From Marinomonas phaeophyticola (GTDB lineage: Bacteria > Pseudomonadota > Gammaproteobacteria > Pseudomonadales > Marinomonadaceae), in contig NZ_JAPUBN010000017.1 in NCBI RefSeq assembly GCF_026966905.1, forward strand, positions 265,454-329,453: a DNA stretch of 64,000 nucleotides, given 5' to 3'. The translations under genes and the position numbers were made by a program. Position 1 is the first letter of the stretch; each line of letters begins with the position of its first letter. The notes under the pieces were generated by a model, which had not been told where the DNA came from, ran no database searches, and was given only the letters and a program-made list of their open reading frames with translations. Shown here piece by piece: positions 8,821 through 17,123 of the stretch.

Positions 8821-9846
8821 TTATGAAATACAAACACCCCTTCTTAATAATTCATCAGAAAGCTTCAATAATTTCGCTGCTTCACTCATCATCTCCTCTC
8901 TCAAAAATGCTGGCTCATGCACAACAACACTAGCCCCCTGACCACGCAACCAAACACGAGTATCACAGTCATCAGGAACAACGGCACGTAAGAGAAACCA
9001 TTCAACGTTAGGAGTATTCAAAATCAGTTGAGAATCACTTAGCTTGGTTTCCTCAAGCCTTTTTGCCAGATCCTTAGAAATAAGAGCACTTAAATGGATT
9101 GGCTCATCAGAGTATTTAAAACCAGATTCTCCACTATCAATATATTTTTTAACAGAGAAGTTTGGGTTGGGTCGGAAGCTTTCACGAGAAAATTCTAAAG
9201 ACCTAAACCTCTGAAGAGCATACTGTCGAACGTCCTTATAATCATTATAAGAACCTAGAACATAGGTGGCACTTTTACGAACCATTAACCCATACGGATG
9301 CAGAGTAAAAGATTTTAGCTCATTCTTCTTATGACTACAGTAAGCAACGTCTAAAGCCTTATTAGACATAATTGCATCACAAATTAATTCCCAGACATCG
9401 GGGTCTATAGAGGCAGGAACGAGAGACTTACCATCCGGAATAATTCTTACCTTATCCATCCAACTAGCATACGTCTTATCAGATTGTGATTTTAAGAAGC
9501 TTTTCGCTCTATTTAATTGAGGATTCAATTGCGCCAGAAGCGGTGCAGGCATGATGCTTTGCAGATATTCATTAACTAAAATTGTATTTACAGCAGATGG
9601 CACATCCATTGATGCAAAACTCCCCTGATAGTCTTCAGTAAAGCACCACCTGTTCGGGCGAACCTTATTGTTGCAGATTATAGGGTAGTATTTTGCTAAA
9701 GCAGCAAGATCTCTCTGCAAACTACGAAGGGTTACCGAAAAGCCTTTTTCTTCCAGCTTTTCGAGCATATCTTTTGTTGAAATACTAGGCTTAGGCGCAA
9801 TCGGCATTTGCTCCAGTATGCAGATATATCGAATGATATGGTCCAT
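8821..9846 (-). CDS. WYL-domain transcriptional regulator
   Basis: 341 residues. The N-terminus (about 1-70) is a winged helix-turn-helix: STKDMLEKLEEKGFSVTLRSLQRDLAALAKYYPI is the usual recognition-helix segment of this class. Residues about 150-225 form the WYL domain (LDVAYCSHKKNELKSFTLHPYGLMVRKSATYVLG ... YALQRFRSLEF), and the rest is the C-terminal extension that often follows. WYL proteins sense ligands, including nucleic acid forms, and commonly regulate phage-defence and mobile-element operons such as BREX and CBASS. It lies upstream of, and on the same strand as, the recombinase operon, so it is the natural candidate for its control. An AT-rich motif at about 9862 recurs at 10272. 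Confidence 0.88.
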   Translation of the reverse strand: MDHIIRYICILEQMPIAPKPSISTKDMLEKLEEKGFSVTLRSLQRDLAALAKYYPIICNNKVRPNRWCFTEDYQGSFASMDVPSAVNTILVNEYLQSIMPAPLLAQLNPQLNRAKSFLKSQSDKTYASWMDKVRIIPDGKSLVPASIDPDVWELICDAIMSNKALDVAYCSHKKNELKSFTLHPYGLMVRKSATYVLGSYNDYKDVRQYALQRFRSLEFSRESFRPNPNFSVKKYIDSGESGFKYSDEPIHLSALISKDLAKRLEETKLSDSQLILNTPNVEWFLLRAVVPDDCDTRVWLRGQGASVVVHEPAFLREEMMSEAAKLLKLSDELLRRGVCIS

Positions 9847-10384
9847 TTTATATACTCATAACGTATTTAAAATAAATTCTATCCTAGAGAGTACCTTGAT
9901 TGTTAGTTAGATATTCCCTTAAAACCCAATAGCTCTCGTTTATATAAGCCCACACTTCTCGAAAAAACCGAGTACAGCCCATCTTCAGCGACACTTTAAG
10001 CACCGACTAACAAAAACCCTAGTCACACTAGCATCAACTATAAATCCATTCACACAAAACCTAGCGAACACAAAAAGCAACAAAGATTACAAATTAGCAG
10101 AGAGATAGTAAGAGTCAATAAGGTGAAATAAGGTACTCGAAAAACAGAACTAGAGGATCTGTGACTCATTAGTACGAATCTCAAAAACATACAAGAAATG
10201 CTTTTGAAATGTGGCATTAAAAAATAGAAATTGCCATTTATGGCACAGATTGGTCACACTGAAGTCACACAACATATTTAAAATAAATATGGTCACAGAT
10301 TGGTCACAAATATCATGTGACATAAAGGTAAGAAAAAATCTTGTAAATCAGATGATTATGAGAAAATTACTGAGGATAAAATGA
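9847..10384. other. Gene-free island end between the WYL gene and the tRNA array
   Basis: About 540 bases without a supportable gene. It must hold the promoter of the WYL regulator. It contains the motif tatttaaaataaat twice (about 9863, next to the WYL start, and 10275) and the GTCACA repeat cluster listed separately. The tRNA array ends at 10385 with no obvious intrinsic terminator, so processing or Rho-dependent termination probably occurs here. Confidence 0.5.
10244..10321. repeat. Phased GTCACA repeats (candidate binding or attachment site)
   Basis: GTCACA occurs at 10253, 10264, 10292 and 10303, with an inverted TGTGAC at 10316 and an outlying copy at 10023. Within each pair the spacing is exactly 11 bases, close to one helical turn. 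The 15-mer cacagattggtcaca is repeated perfectly at 10244-10258 and 10294-10308. Such iterated sites are typical of arm-type recombinase or regulator binding. They sit at the junction between the accessory region and the tRNA genes. Confidence 0.55.
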
Positions 10385-10460
10385 TGGTGGGTGTGGAGAG
10401 GTTCGAACTCCCGACATTCGCCTTGTAAGGGCGACGCTCTCCCAACTGAGCTACACACCC
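10385..10460 (-). tRNA. tRNA-Val (TAC), copy 4 in transcription order
   Basis: 76 bases with encoded CCA. Acceptor GGGTGTG pairs with CACACCC; anticodon loop CTTACAA gives TAC; T-loop TTCGAAC. Last gene of the array and the one adjoining the accessory region. Confidence 0.96.
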
Positions 10461-10513
10461 ATTTTTATGCTTTCGCATTCAAACAGTTTGCCAAATTATC
10501 ACATTAGGATAAA

Positions 10514-10590
10514 TGGCGGAACGGACGGGACTCGAACCCGCGACCCCCTGCGTGACAGGCAGGTATTCTAACCAACTGAACTACCGCTCC
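10514..10590 (-). tRNA. tRNA-Asp (GTC)
   Basis: 77 bases with encoded CCA. Acceptor GGAGCGG with CCGTTCC, anticodon loop CTGTCAC giving GTC, T-loop TTCGAGT. Identical to the other two Asp genes here. Confidence 0.96.
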
Positions 10591-10637
10591 ATTTATCGAT
10601 TTTGCGTCTGACGACGAAGCCTTTACATCGCTTTAGA

Positions 10638-10713
10638 TGGTGGGTGTGGAGAGGTTCGAACTCCCGACATTCGCCTTGTAAGGGCGACGCTCTCCCAACT
10701 GAGCTACACACCC
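10638..10713 (-). tRNA. tRNA-Val (TAC)
   Basis: Identical 76-base copy of the neighbouring tRNA-Val genes, within the second 253-bp repeat unit. Confidence 0.96.
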
Positions 10714-10766
10714 ATTTTTATGCTTTCGCATTCAAACAGTTTGCCAAATTATCACATTAGGATAAA

Positions 10767-10843
10767 TGGCGGAACGGACGGGACTCGAACCCGCGACCCC
10801 CTGCGTGACAGGCAGGTATTCTAACCAACTGAACTACCGCTCC
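10767..10843 (-). tRNA. tRNA-Asp (GTC)
   Basis: Identical 77-base copy of the other tRNA-Asp genes, within the second repeat unit. Confidence 0.96.
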
Positions 10844-10890
10844 ATTTATCGATTTTGCGTCTGACGACGAAGCCTTTACATCGCTTTAGA

Positions 10891-10966
10891 TGGTGGGTGT
10901 GGAGAGGTTCGAACTCCCGACATTCGCCTTGTAAGGGCGACGCTCTCCCAACTGAGCTACACACCC
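10891..10966 (-). tRNA. tRNA-Val (TAC)
   Basis: Identical 76-base copy, third repeat unit. Confidence 0.96.
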
Positions 10967-11019
10967 ATTTTCATGCTTTCGCATTCAAACAGTTTGCCAA
11001 ATTATCACATTAGGATAAA

Positions 11020-11096
11020 TGGCGGAACGGACGGGACTCGAACCCGCGACCCCCTGCGTGACAGGCAGGTATTCTAACCAACTGAACTACCGCTCC
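11020..11096 (-). tRNA. tRNA-Asp (GTC)
   Basis: Identical 77-base copy, third repeat unit. Confidence 0.96.
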
Positions 11097-11143
11097 ATTT
11101 GTCGATTTTGCGTCTGACGACGAAGCCTTTACATCGCTTTAGA

Positions 11144-11219
11144 TGGTGGGTGTGGAGAGGTTCGAACTCCCGACATTCGCCTTGTAAGGGCGACGCTCTC
11201 CCAACTGAGCTACACACCC
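11144..11219 (-). tRNA. tRNA-Val (TAC), first Val copy transcribed
   Basis: Identical 76-base copy. It follows the Thr genes after only ten bases and opens the Val/Asp part of the array. Confidence 0.96.
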
Positions 11220-11229
11220 TAGAACTAAG

Positions 11230-11305
11230 TGGTGCCGCCACCAAGAGTCGAACTCGGGACCCTCTGATTACAAGTCAGATGCTCTACCAACTGAGCTATA
11301 GCGGC
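11230..11305 (-). tRNA. tRNA-Thr (TGT)
   Basis: 76 bases with encoded CCA. Anticodon loop CTTGTAA gives TGT, closed by TCTGA/TCAGA; T-loop TTCGACT; acceptor GCCGCTA pairs with TGGCGGC with one G-T wobble. Confidence 0.96.
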
Positions 11306-11331
11306 ATTTCTTAATTTTCTATTTGATTTAA

Positions 11332-11407
11332 TGGTGCCGCCACCAAGAGTCGAACTCGGGACCCTCTGATTACAAGTCAGATGCTCTACCAACTGAGCTA
11401 TAGCGGC
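11332..11407 (-). tRNA. tRNA-Thr (TGT)
   Basis: Same 76-base sequence as the neighbouring Thr genes; the spacers between Thr genes are unrelated to each other, unlike the Val/Asp units. Confidence 0.96.
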
Positions 11408-11435
11408 ATTTCATAAATCTTACTGTTTTCTTGAA

Positions 11436-11511
11436 TGGTGCCGCCACCAAGAGTCGAACTCGGGACCCTCTGATTACAAGTCAGATGCTCTACCAACTGA
11501 GCTATAGCGGC
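11436..11511 (-). tRNA. tRNA-Thr (TGT)
   Basis: Same 76-base sequence as the neighbouring Thr genes. Confidence 0.96.
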
Positions 11512-11540
11512 ATTTCTTTATTTCTACGCTTACACCTAAG

Positions 11541-11616
11541 TGGTGCCGACACCAAGAGTCGAACTCGGGACCCTCTGATTACAAGTCAGATGCTCTACCA
11601 ACTGAGCTATATCGGC
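11541..11616 (-). tRNA. tRNA-Thr (TGT), acceptor variant
   Basis: Differs from the other four Thr genes only in the acceptor stem: GCCGATA with TGTCGGC instead of GCCGCTA with TGGCGGC. The two changes are compensatory, so pairing is kept and the gene is probably functional. Confidence 0.95.
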
Positions 11617-11663
11617 TTCATAGAAACATTCAAAAAAAACATTTCAATGGTCTACACAAATAA

Positions 11664-11739
11664 TGGTGCCGCCACCAAGAGTCGAACTCGGGACCCTCTG
11701 ATTACAAGTCAGATGCTCTACCAACTGAGCTATAGCGGC
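11664..11739 (-). tRNA. tRNA-Thr (TGT)
   Basis: Same 76-base sequence as the main Thr type; first Thr gene after tRNA-Pro in transcription order. Confidence 0.96.
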
Positions 11740-11751
11740 AAAAACACTATT

Positions 11752-11828
11752 TGGTCGGGACGGCAGGATTTGAACCTGCGACCACTAACACCCCATGCTA
11801 GTGCGCTACCAGACTGCGCTACGCCCCG
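11752..11828 (-). tRNA. tRNA-Pro (GGG)
   Basis: 77 bases with encoded CCA. Acceptor CGGGGCG, anticodon loop ATGGGGT giving GGG closed by CTAGC/GTTAG, T-loop TTCAAAT. It closely resembles the E. coli proL product. First gene of the array. Confidence 0.96.
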
Positions 11829-11861
11829 CCTGATAACTACTGAAACGAACGTTGTCGTTGC

Positions 11862-11905
11862 CAGCGGGTGCGTATATTACTATAACAATCTGAAAAGGGA
11901 AGAGT
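11862..11905 (-). promoter_or_regulatory. Candidate promoter of the tRNA array
   Basis: About 50 bases upstream of tRNA-Pro, the minus strand has a TATAGT/TAATAT -10-like element (around 11879) followed by a GC-rich discriminator ACGCACCCGC, as in stringently controlled stable-RNA promoters. No good -35 hexamer is visible. Confidence 0.4.
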
Positions 11906-12024
11906 TTTTTTAACTTTTTTAGATTAATTTAAAAAATAACCCTTCCAATCTTTCTATAGCCATCAAGAAGTTAGCCATAAGTAAGCTATCGTTCATTTAA
12001 CAACCAAAAATATAAGATAATAAG

Positions 12025-12066
12025 AAAAAAGCCACGAAAATCTAAAGTAGGCTTACGTGGCTTTTG
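12025..12066 (-). terminator. Intrinsic terminator after ihfA
   Basis: AAAAGCCACG (12027-12036) pairs with CGTGGCTTTT (12056-12065) around a 19-base loop; on the minus strand the stem is followed by a run of T. It closes the thrS-to-ihfA gene block. Confidence 0.85.
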
Positions 12067-12088
12067 GGATTACCTGTTAGGGGATGAT

Positions 12089-12388
12089 TTACCTATCCTT
12101 CATATAAACATCGACTTTGCTCTTAAGCTTCTGTCCTGGCCTGAAGGTCACAACGGTTCTAGCTGTTATTGGTATTTCTTCACCTGTCTTCGGGTTACGA
12201 CCAGGGCGCTGACTTTTCTCCCGAACCTCAAAATTACCGAAGCCAGATAACTTAACCTGTTCCCGGGCAACCAGAGTTTCTCTAATCACATCAAAAAAGC
12301 CCTCAACCAAGTCTTTTGCATCTTTCTTACTGACACTAAGCTGGTCAACTAAATTTTCCGCAATATCTGCTTTTGTCAACGCACCCAT
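12089..12388 (-). CDS. ihfA: Integration host factor subunit alpha
   Basis: 99 residues, full length for IHF-alpha. [17 protein letters not shown] is the usual N-terminal dimerisation helix, and the [21 protein letters not shown] arm carries the proline that intercalates into DNA. C-terminal [13 protein letters not shown] is the family signature. The HU/IHF heterodimer bends DNA at specific sites and assists site-specific recombination and sigma-54 promoters; both kinds of target occur in this window. It starts three bases after the stop of pheT and shares its transcript, the standard gammaproteobacterial arrangement. Confidence 0.97.
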   Translation of the reverse strand: MGALTKADIAENLVDQLSVSKKDAKDLVEGFFDVIRETLVAREQVKLSGFGNFEVREKSQRPGRNPKTGEEIPITARTVVTFRPGQKLKSKVDVYMKDR

Positions 12389-12391
12389 AAA

Positions 12392-14776
12392 TTACCCCCT
12401 AATCATCGCTCCTAGCTTCAAATTCAGCTCATTGACGATAATATCTAACGAATTGTTTATCTCTTCATCACTAAGAGTGTGTGAAGGATGCTGCCACGTC
12501 AAGCCCAAGGCGATACTTTTTTTCGATTCATCAACACCTTGACCTTGATACACATCAAAAATGTGAACCGCTTTGAAGCCATCCCCAGCCACAGACTCAA
12601 TCACATCTTGCAAAGATCTTGCGGCTGTATCTCTATCAACCAATAAAGCCAAATCTCGCCTTACTTCAGGGAATTTTGATATTGGCTGATAACGAGGTAA
12701 CTTCCCTTTCAGTACCGCCTCTAAGGAAACATCAAAAACATAAACGCTTTGATTACAACCTAATGACTTCGACAGCTGAGGGTGCAACTCACCAATAACA
12801 CCAACCACATGACCATCAATCAGAACTTCTGCAGAACGGCCTGGGTGCAAGTACACTTCATTTGCTTTGCGATACTCCAGCACTTCACCTGAATTTAAAG
12901 CAAAAAGAGCATCCAAGTGCGCTTTAATATCATAGAAGTCAACTTTTTCACTTGCCTGTGACCATGATTCAGGTAACTTAGAACCCGCTATCAGACCAGA
13001 CAAACGCTCTTGCTGATCCATGTCGGACAACGCATCGACAGTCCCAATAAAGCGGCGACCAGTTTCAAAAATACGAACACGTGACTGCTGTCTATTTTGG
13101 TTATGCAAATACGCTTTTACCAAACCAGGAATGATCCCCGGGCGCATGACACCCATATCAACTGAAATGGGGTTTTCTAATTTAATCGCCTCAATATCAG
13201 GATAGAACTGCTGAGAAACGACAGGATCGATAAAACTGTAAGTTACCGCTTCTTGATATCCATAAGCCACCAAGGTTGACCTTAAAGTCTGAAGAGGAGT
13301 TTTTGCTTCTTGAACAGGACTAAAATCAATAGCCGCTGCCGGCATAGACGAAGGTAAATTATCATAACCATAAATTCGGGCGATTTCTTCAATCAAGTCG
13401 GCTTCGATCGCTATATCAAAACGGTGGCTGGCTGATTTAACCGTCCAATGCTCATCTGTGACGTCAACCACGTCCAAACCTAAACGCTGCAAAATAGTAG
13501 TTACTAAAGCAGAATCTACTGTAACAGCCAGATACTGATCCAATTTTTTTCTACGAAGTGTAACCGTATTTAACTCTGGCAAGCTTGATTCATCGGTCAT
13601 ATTAACAACAGGACCAACTTGACCACCGGCAATGCTAACAATTAAAGCGGTAGCACGCTCCATTGCATCACGCTGCAATTGAGAGTCCACCCCTCGTTCA
13701 AAGCGATGAGAGCTGTCGGTATGCAGACCATAAGATCTAGCCTTACCCGCCAGAGCCAGTGGCGCAAAAAAAGCACTTTCCAAGAAAACATTTGTTGTTG
13801 TTGTTGACACGCCTGAGCCTTCACCACCCATTATACCAGCAACAGCTAACGGTCGAGACTCATCTGCGATCACTAACGTATCTTGCCTAAGCGCGATTTC
13901 TTGACCATCTAATAAAATAATTTTTTCTGATTCAGATGCCATGCGAACCACAACAGATCCAGACAACTGATCCAAATCAAAAGCATGCATAGGTTGACCG
14001 AGCTCGATCATTACATAATTAGTAATATCAACAATAGGATCGATAGAACGAATACCGCTACGACGTAATTTTTCCACCATCCAAAGCGGTGTCGTTGCAG
14101 ATAAATCTACTCCTTGTATTACCCGACCTAAATAACGAGGGCAAGCTGCAGTATCCATTACTTTGACTGGAAACATGGTATCAATATCGAGCGCATTTTC
14201 TGAAATGCTGACGGGCGTTGTATCCAGTTCATTTAACACACCCACTTCGCGCGCCAAACCTGCGATGCTTAAGCAATCACTGCGGTTAGGTGTTAGATCT
14301 ACATCAATGATCACGTCATTTAGATCTAAATACTGACGCAAGTCTTCCCCTAGAGGTGCGTCCAACGAGAGTTCAATAATACCATCATTTTCATCGCTCA
14401 AGCCAAGTTCAGAAGCAGAGCAAAGCATACCCATTGACTCTACTTGACGTAATTTCGCTTTTTTGATTTTAAAATCAGCACCCAAAACAGCACCAATTTT
14501 TGCGAAAGCAACCTTTATCCCTGCTCGTGCGTTTGGCGCACCGCATACTACTTGAAAAACATCAACACCATCCGACACCTTACAAACACGTAATTTATCT
14601 GCATTTGGATGCTTCTCCGCCTCGGTAATTTCACCAACCACAACACCTGAAAACTCACTTGCCACACCAGAAACTTCATCGACTTCCAGTCCAGCCATTG
14701 TAATTTGAGCCATTAACTCTTCACTGCTAATAGCAGGATTGACCCACTCTCTTAGCCAATTCTCACTAAATTTCAT
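12392..14776 (-). CDS. pheT: Phenylalanine--tRNA ligase beta subunit
   Basis: 794 residues, normal length. Order of domains: N-terminal B1 and EMAP-like tRNA-binding domain (about 40-150, VVGEITEAEKHPNADKLRVC), B3/4 editing domain (about 210-380), B5 helix-turn-helix-like domain (about 400-475), catalytic-like core, and a C-terminal ferredoxin-fold anticodon-binding domain (PKFPEVRRDLALLVDRD about 705 to the end). It forms the alpha2-beta2 enzyme with PheS and edits mischarged Tyr. It follows pheS after about 25 bases and precedes ihfA. Confidence 0.98.
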   Translation of the reverse strand: MKFSENWLREWVNPAISSEELMAQITMAGLEVDEVSGVASEFSGVVVGEITEAEKHPNADKLRVCKVSDGVDVFQVVCGAPNARAGIKVAFAKIGAVLGADFKIKKAKLRQVESMGMLCSASELGLSDENDGIIELSLDAPLGEDLRQYLDLNDVIIDVDLTPNRSDCLSIAGLAREVGVLNELDTTPVSISENALDIDTMFPVKVMDTAACPRYLGRVIQGVDLSATTPLWMVEKLRRSGIRSIDPIVDITNYVMIELGQPMHAFDLDQLSGSVVVRMASESEKIILLDGQEIALRQDTLVIADESRPLAVAGIMGGEGSGVSTTTTNVFLESAFFAPLALAGKARSYGLHTDSSHRFERGVDSQLQRDAMERATALIVSIAGGQVGPVVNMTDESSLPELNTVTLRRKKLDQYLAVTVDSALVTTILQRLGLDVVDVTDEHWTVKSASHRFDIAIEADLIEEIARIYGYDNLPSSMPAAAIDFSPVQEAKTPLQTLRSTLVAYGYQEAVTYSFIDPVVSQQFYPDIEAIKLENPISVDMGVMRPGIIPGLVKAYLHNQNRQQSRVRIFETGRRFIGTVDALSDMDQQERLSGLIAGSKLPESWSQASEKVDFYDIKAHLDALFALNSGEVLEYRKANEVYLHPGRSAEVLIDGHVVGVIGELHPQLSKSLGCNQSVYVFDVSLEAVLKGKLPRYQPISKFPEVRRDLALLVDRDTAARSLQDVIESVAGDGFKAVHIFDVYQGQGVDESKKSIALGLTWQHPSHTLSDEEINNSLDIIVNELNLKLGAMIRG

Positions 14777-14801
14777 AGAAAGTACCTTGAGCCGTTATAA
14801 A

Positions 14802-15797
<996 letters not shown>

Positions 15798-15807
15798 TCA
15801 TTACTCC

Positions 15808-15850
15808 CAAAAATAAAATAGGGGAAGAGCATAGCTCTTCCCCTATTAAA
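15808..15850 (-). terminator. Terminator or attenuator hairpin between rplT and pheS
   Basis: A perfect 14-bp stem (15817-15830 with 15834-15847, three-base loop) is followed on the minus strand by TTTTATTTTT and then by the pheS ribosome-binding site. In E. coli pheST is controlled by attenuation at this position. I see no Phe-rich leader peptide here, so the control signal is open. Confidence 0.8.
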
Positions 15851-15916
15851 GACTGCTTCAGATTTCTTTATTTTTACAATGCAAAAACAAGGAAACCTTT
15901 AATGCTACGTCAGAAA

Positions 15917-16273
15917 TTAAGCCAAGCTTGCTTTCGCTTTTTCAACGATTGCAGCAAAAACTTCTTTCTCGTACACAGCTAGGTCAGCCAATACTTTACG
16001 GTCAATCTCAATTGCTACTTTCTTCAAACCAGCAATGAAACGGCTGTAAGACATACCATTGATACGAGCCGCAGCGTTAATACGTGTAATCCACAATGCG
16101 CGGAATTGACGCTTCCGTTGACGACGGTCACGATACGCATATTGACCTGCTTTGATAACCGCTTGTTTCGCTACACGAAACACACGGCTACGAGCACCGT
16201 AATAACCTTTAGCTTGCTTTAAAATCTTTTTGTGTCGGCGACGAGCCTGAACACCACGTTTTACGCGAGGCAT
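15917..16273 (-). CDS. rplT: 50S ribosomal protein L20
   Basis: 118 residues, full length. The basic N-terminal extension ([30 protein letters not shown] read as the usual family start) and the [22 protein letters not shown]-terminal helix pair are diagnostic. L20 assembles early on 23S rRNA and in E. coli represses translation of rpmI-rplT. It lies 46 bases after rpmI in the infC-rpmI-rplT cluster. Confidence 0.98.
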   Translation of the reverse strand: MPRVKRGVQARRRHKKILKQAKGYYGARSRVFRVAKQAVIKAGQYAYRDRRQRKRQFRALWITRINAAARINGMSYSRFIAGLKKVAIEIDRKVLADLAVYEKEVFAAIVEKAKASLA

Positions 16274-16319
16274 AATATAAACCTTATACTAATTAATTAA
16301 CTAAAAAATGACCAAATAC

Positions 16320-16514
16320 TTAAATGTAAGGCAACATGCGTACAATTAACGCTTTGTCGCTCTGTGCAACTTGGTGCAATGCACGAAGTTGACGCTTACG
16401 CTTAGTCGATTTCTTAGTCAAGATATGACTAGTATGAGACTGTTTATGCTTAAAACCATTCGCAGTACGTCTAAAACGCTTAGCTGCGCCACTGTGTGAC
16501 TTAATTTTGTTCAT
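16320..16514 (-). CDS. rpmI: 50S ribosomal protein L35
   Basis: 64 residues, normal length. The pattern [18 protein letters not shown], a run of basic residues, and a C-terminal VRMLPY is the L35 signature. It lies between infC and rplT as in most gammaproteobacteria. Confidence 0.97.
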   Translation of the reverse strand: MNKIKSHSGAAKRFRRTANGFKHKQSHTSHILTKKSTKRKRQLRALHQVAQSDKALIVRMLPYI

Positions 16515-16581
16515 TATTAAAAACCACTTCGCATTCGTTAATGTTAGCGTAATTTCCTGCTATCTATTTAGATAACCAAAA

Positions 16582-17115
16582 TCACTTCTTCTTTTTGGGG
16601 CCTAGCACCATAGTCAATTGACGACCTTCCATTTTCGCAGCTTGCTCTACTGCACCATATTCCTCTAAGTCTAAAGCGACTCGATTCATAAGTTGCATAC
16701 CAAGCTCCTGATGTGCCATTTCACGGCCGCGGTATCTTAACGACACTTTAGCCTTATCCCCACCTTCAAGGAAACGTATCAGGTTGCGGAGTTTTACCTG
16801 ATAATCCCCTTCCTCCGTCCCTGGACGGAATTTCATTTCTTTCACTTGAATTTGCTTAGCATTTTTCTTCTGAGCAGCTTTCGCTTTCTTTTGCTCAAAA
16901 ATATGCTTACCGTAATCCATTATTTTACAAACAATAGGATCAGAATCTGCAATTTGCACTAAATCTAGTTTAGACTCTTCAGCTGCTTTTAGTGCTTCTT
17001 CAATCGAAACAACACCTACTTGATCACCATTTTCCGCAATTAAACGTACTTCGGTGGCTTGTATGTTTTCGTTGATTAGCGGACGTTGCTTACTTGATTG
17101 ACGTCCGCGGTTCAT
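16582..17115 (-). CDS. infC: Translation initiation factor IF-3
   Basis: 177 residues. N-terminal domain ([15 protein letters not shown]), linker rich in Lys ([15 protein letters not shown]) and C-terminal domain ([34 protein letters not shown]) are complete. IF-3 prevents subunit joining and checks the start codon. The start chosen is an ATG with AAGG four bases upstream, eight bases after the thrS stop. Many bacteria use AUU or another rare codon here for autoregulation; an ATA codon four codons upstream exists but has no spaced ribosome-binding site. Confidence 0.96.
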   Translation of the reverse strand: MNRGRQSSKQRPLINENIQATEVRLIAENGDQVGVVSIEEALKAAEESKLDLVQIADSDPIVCKIMDYGKHIFEQKKAKAAQKKNAKQIQVKEMKFRPGTEEGDYQVKLRNLIRFLEGGDKAKVSLRYRGREMAHQELGMQLMNRVALDLEEYGAVEQAAKMEGRQLTMVLGPKKKK

Positions 17116-17123
17116 ATTACCTT

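Larger units (their letters stand above)
10385..11219 (-). repeat. 253-bp tRNA-Val/tRNA-Asp tandem repeat
   Basis: The unit made of tRNA-Val, spacer, tRNA-Asp and spacer repeats at 10385, 10638 and 10891, followed by a fourth tRNA-Val at 11144. Units are identical apart from isolated spacer bases (for example ttttat versus ttttcat after a Val gene). Recent unequal recombination is the simple explanation. Confidence 0.95.

Noticed and set aside
2523..9846. Naming the operon as a gamma-mobile-trio or RIT element
   Set aside because: Gene sizes and the two-domain giant recombinase do not match what I remember of those modules, and I cannot compare sequences here.
10385..10460. The terminal tRNA-Val as the attachment site of the island
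   Set aside because: No second copy of its 3' end is found elsewhere in the accessory part; the isolated tRNA 3' half at 2254 does not match it.
11099..11314. 71-residue plus-strand open frame
   Set aside because: Antisense reading of tRNA-Val and tRNA-Thr genes.
11431..11913. 160-residue plus-strand open frame across the tRNA-Thr genes
   Set aside because: It is the reverse complement of five tRNA-Thr genes; the repeated peptide follows the tRNA sequence and is not a protein.
15851..15916. Phe-rich leader peptide for pheST attenuation
   Set aside because: No ATG frame is present between rplT and the hairpin; the best TTG frame encodes only one Phe.
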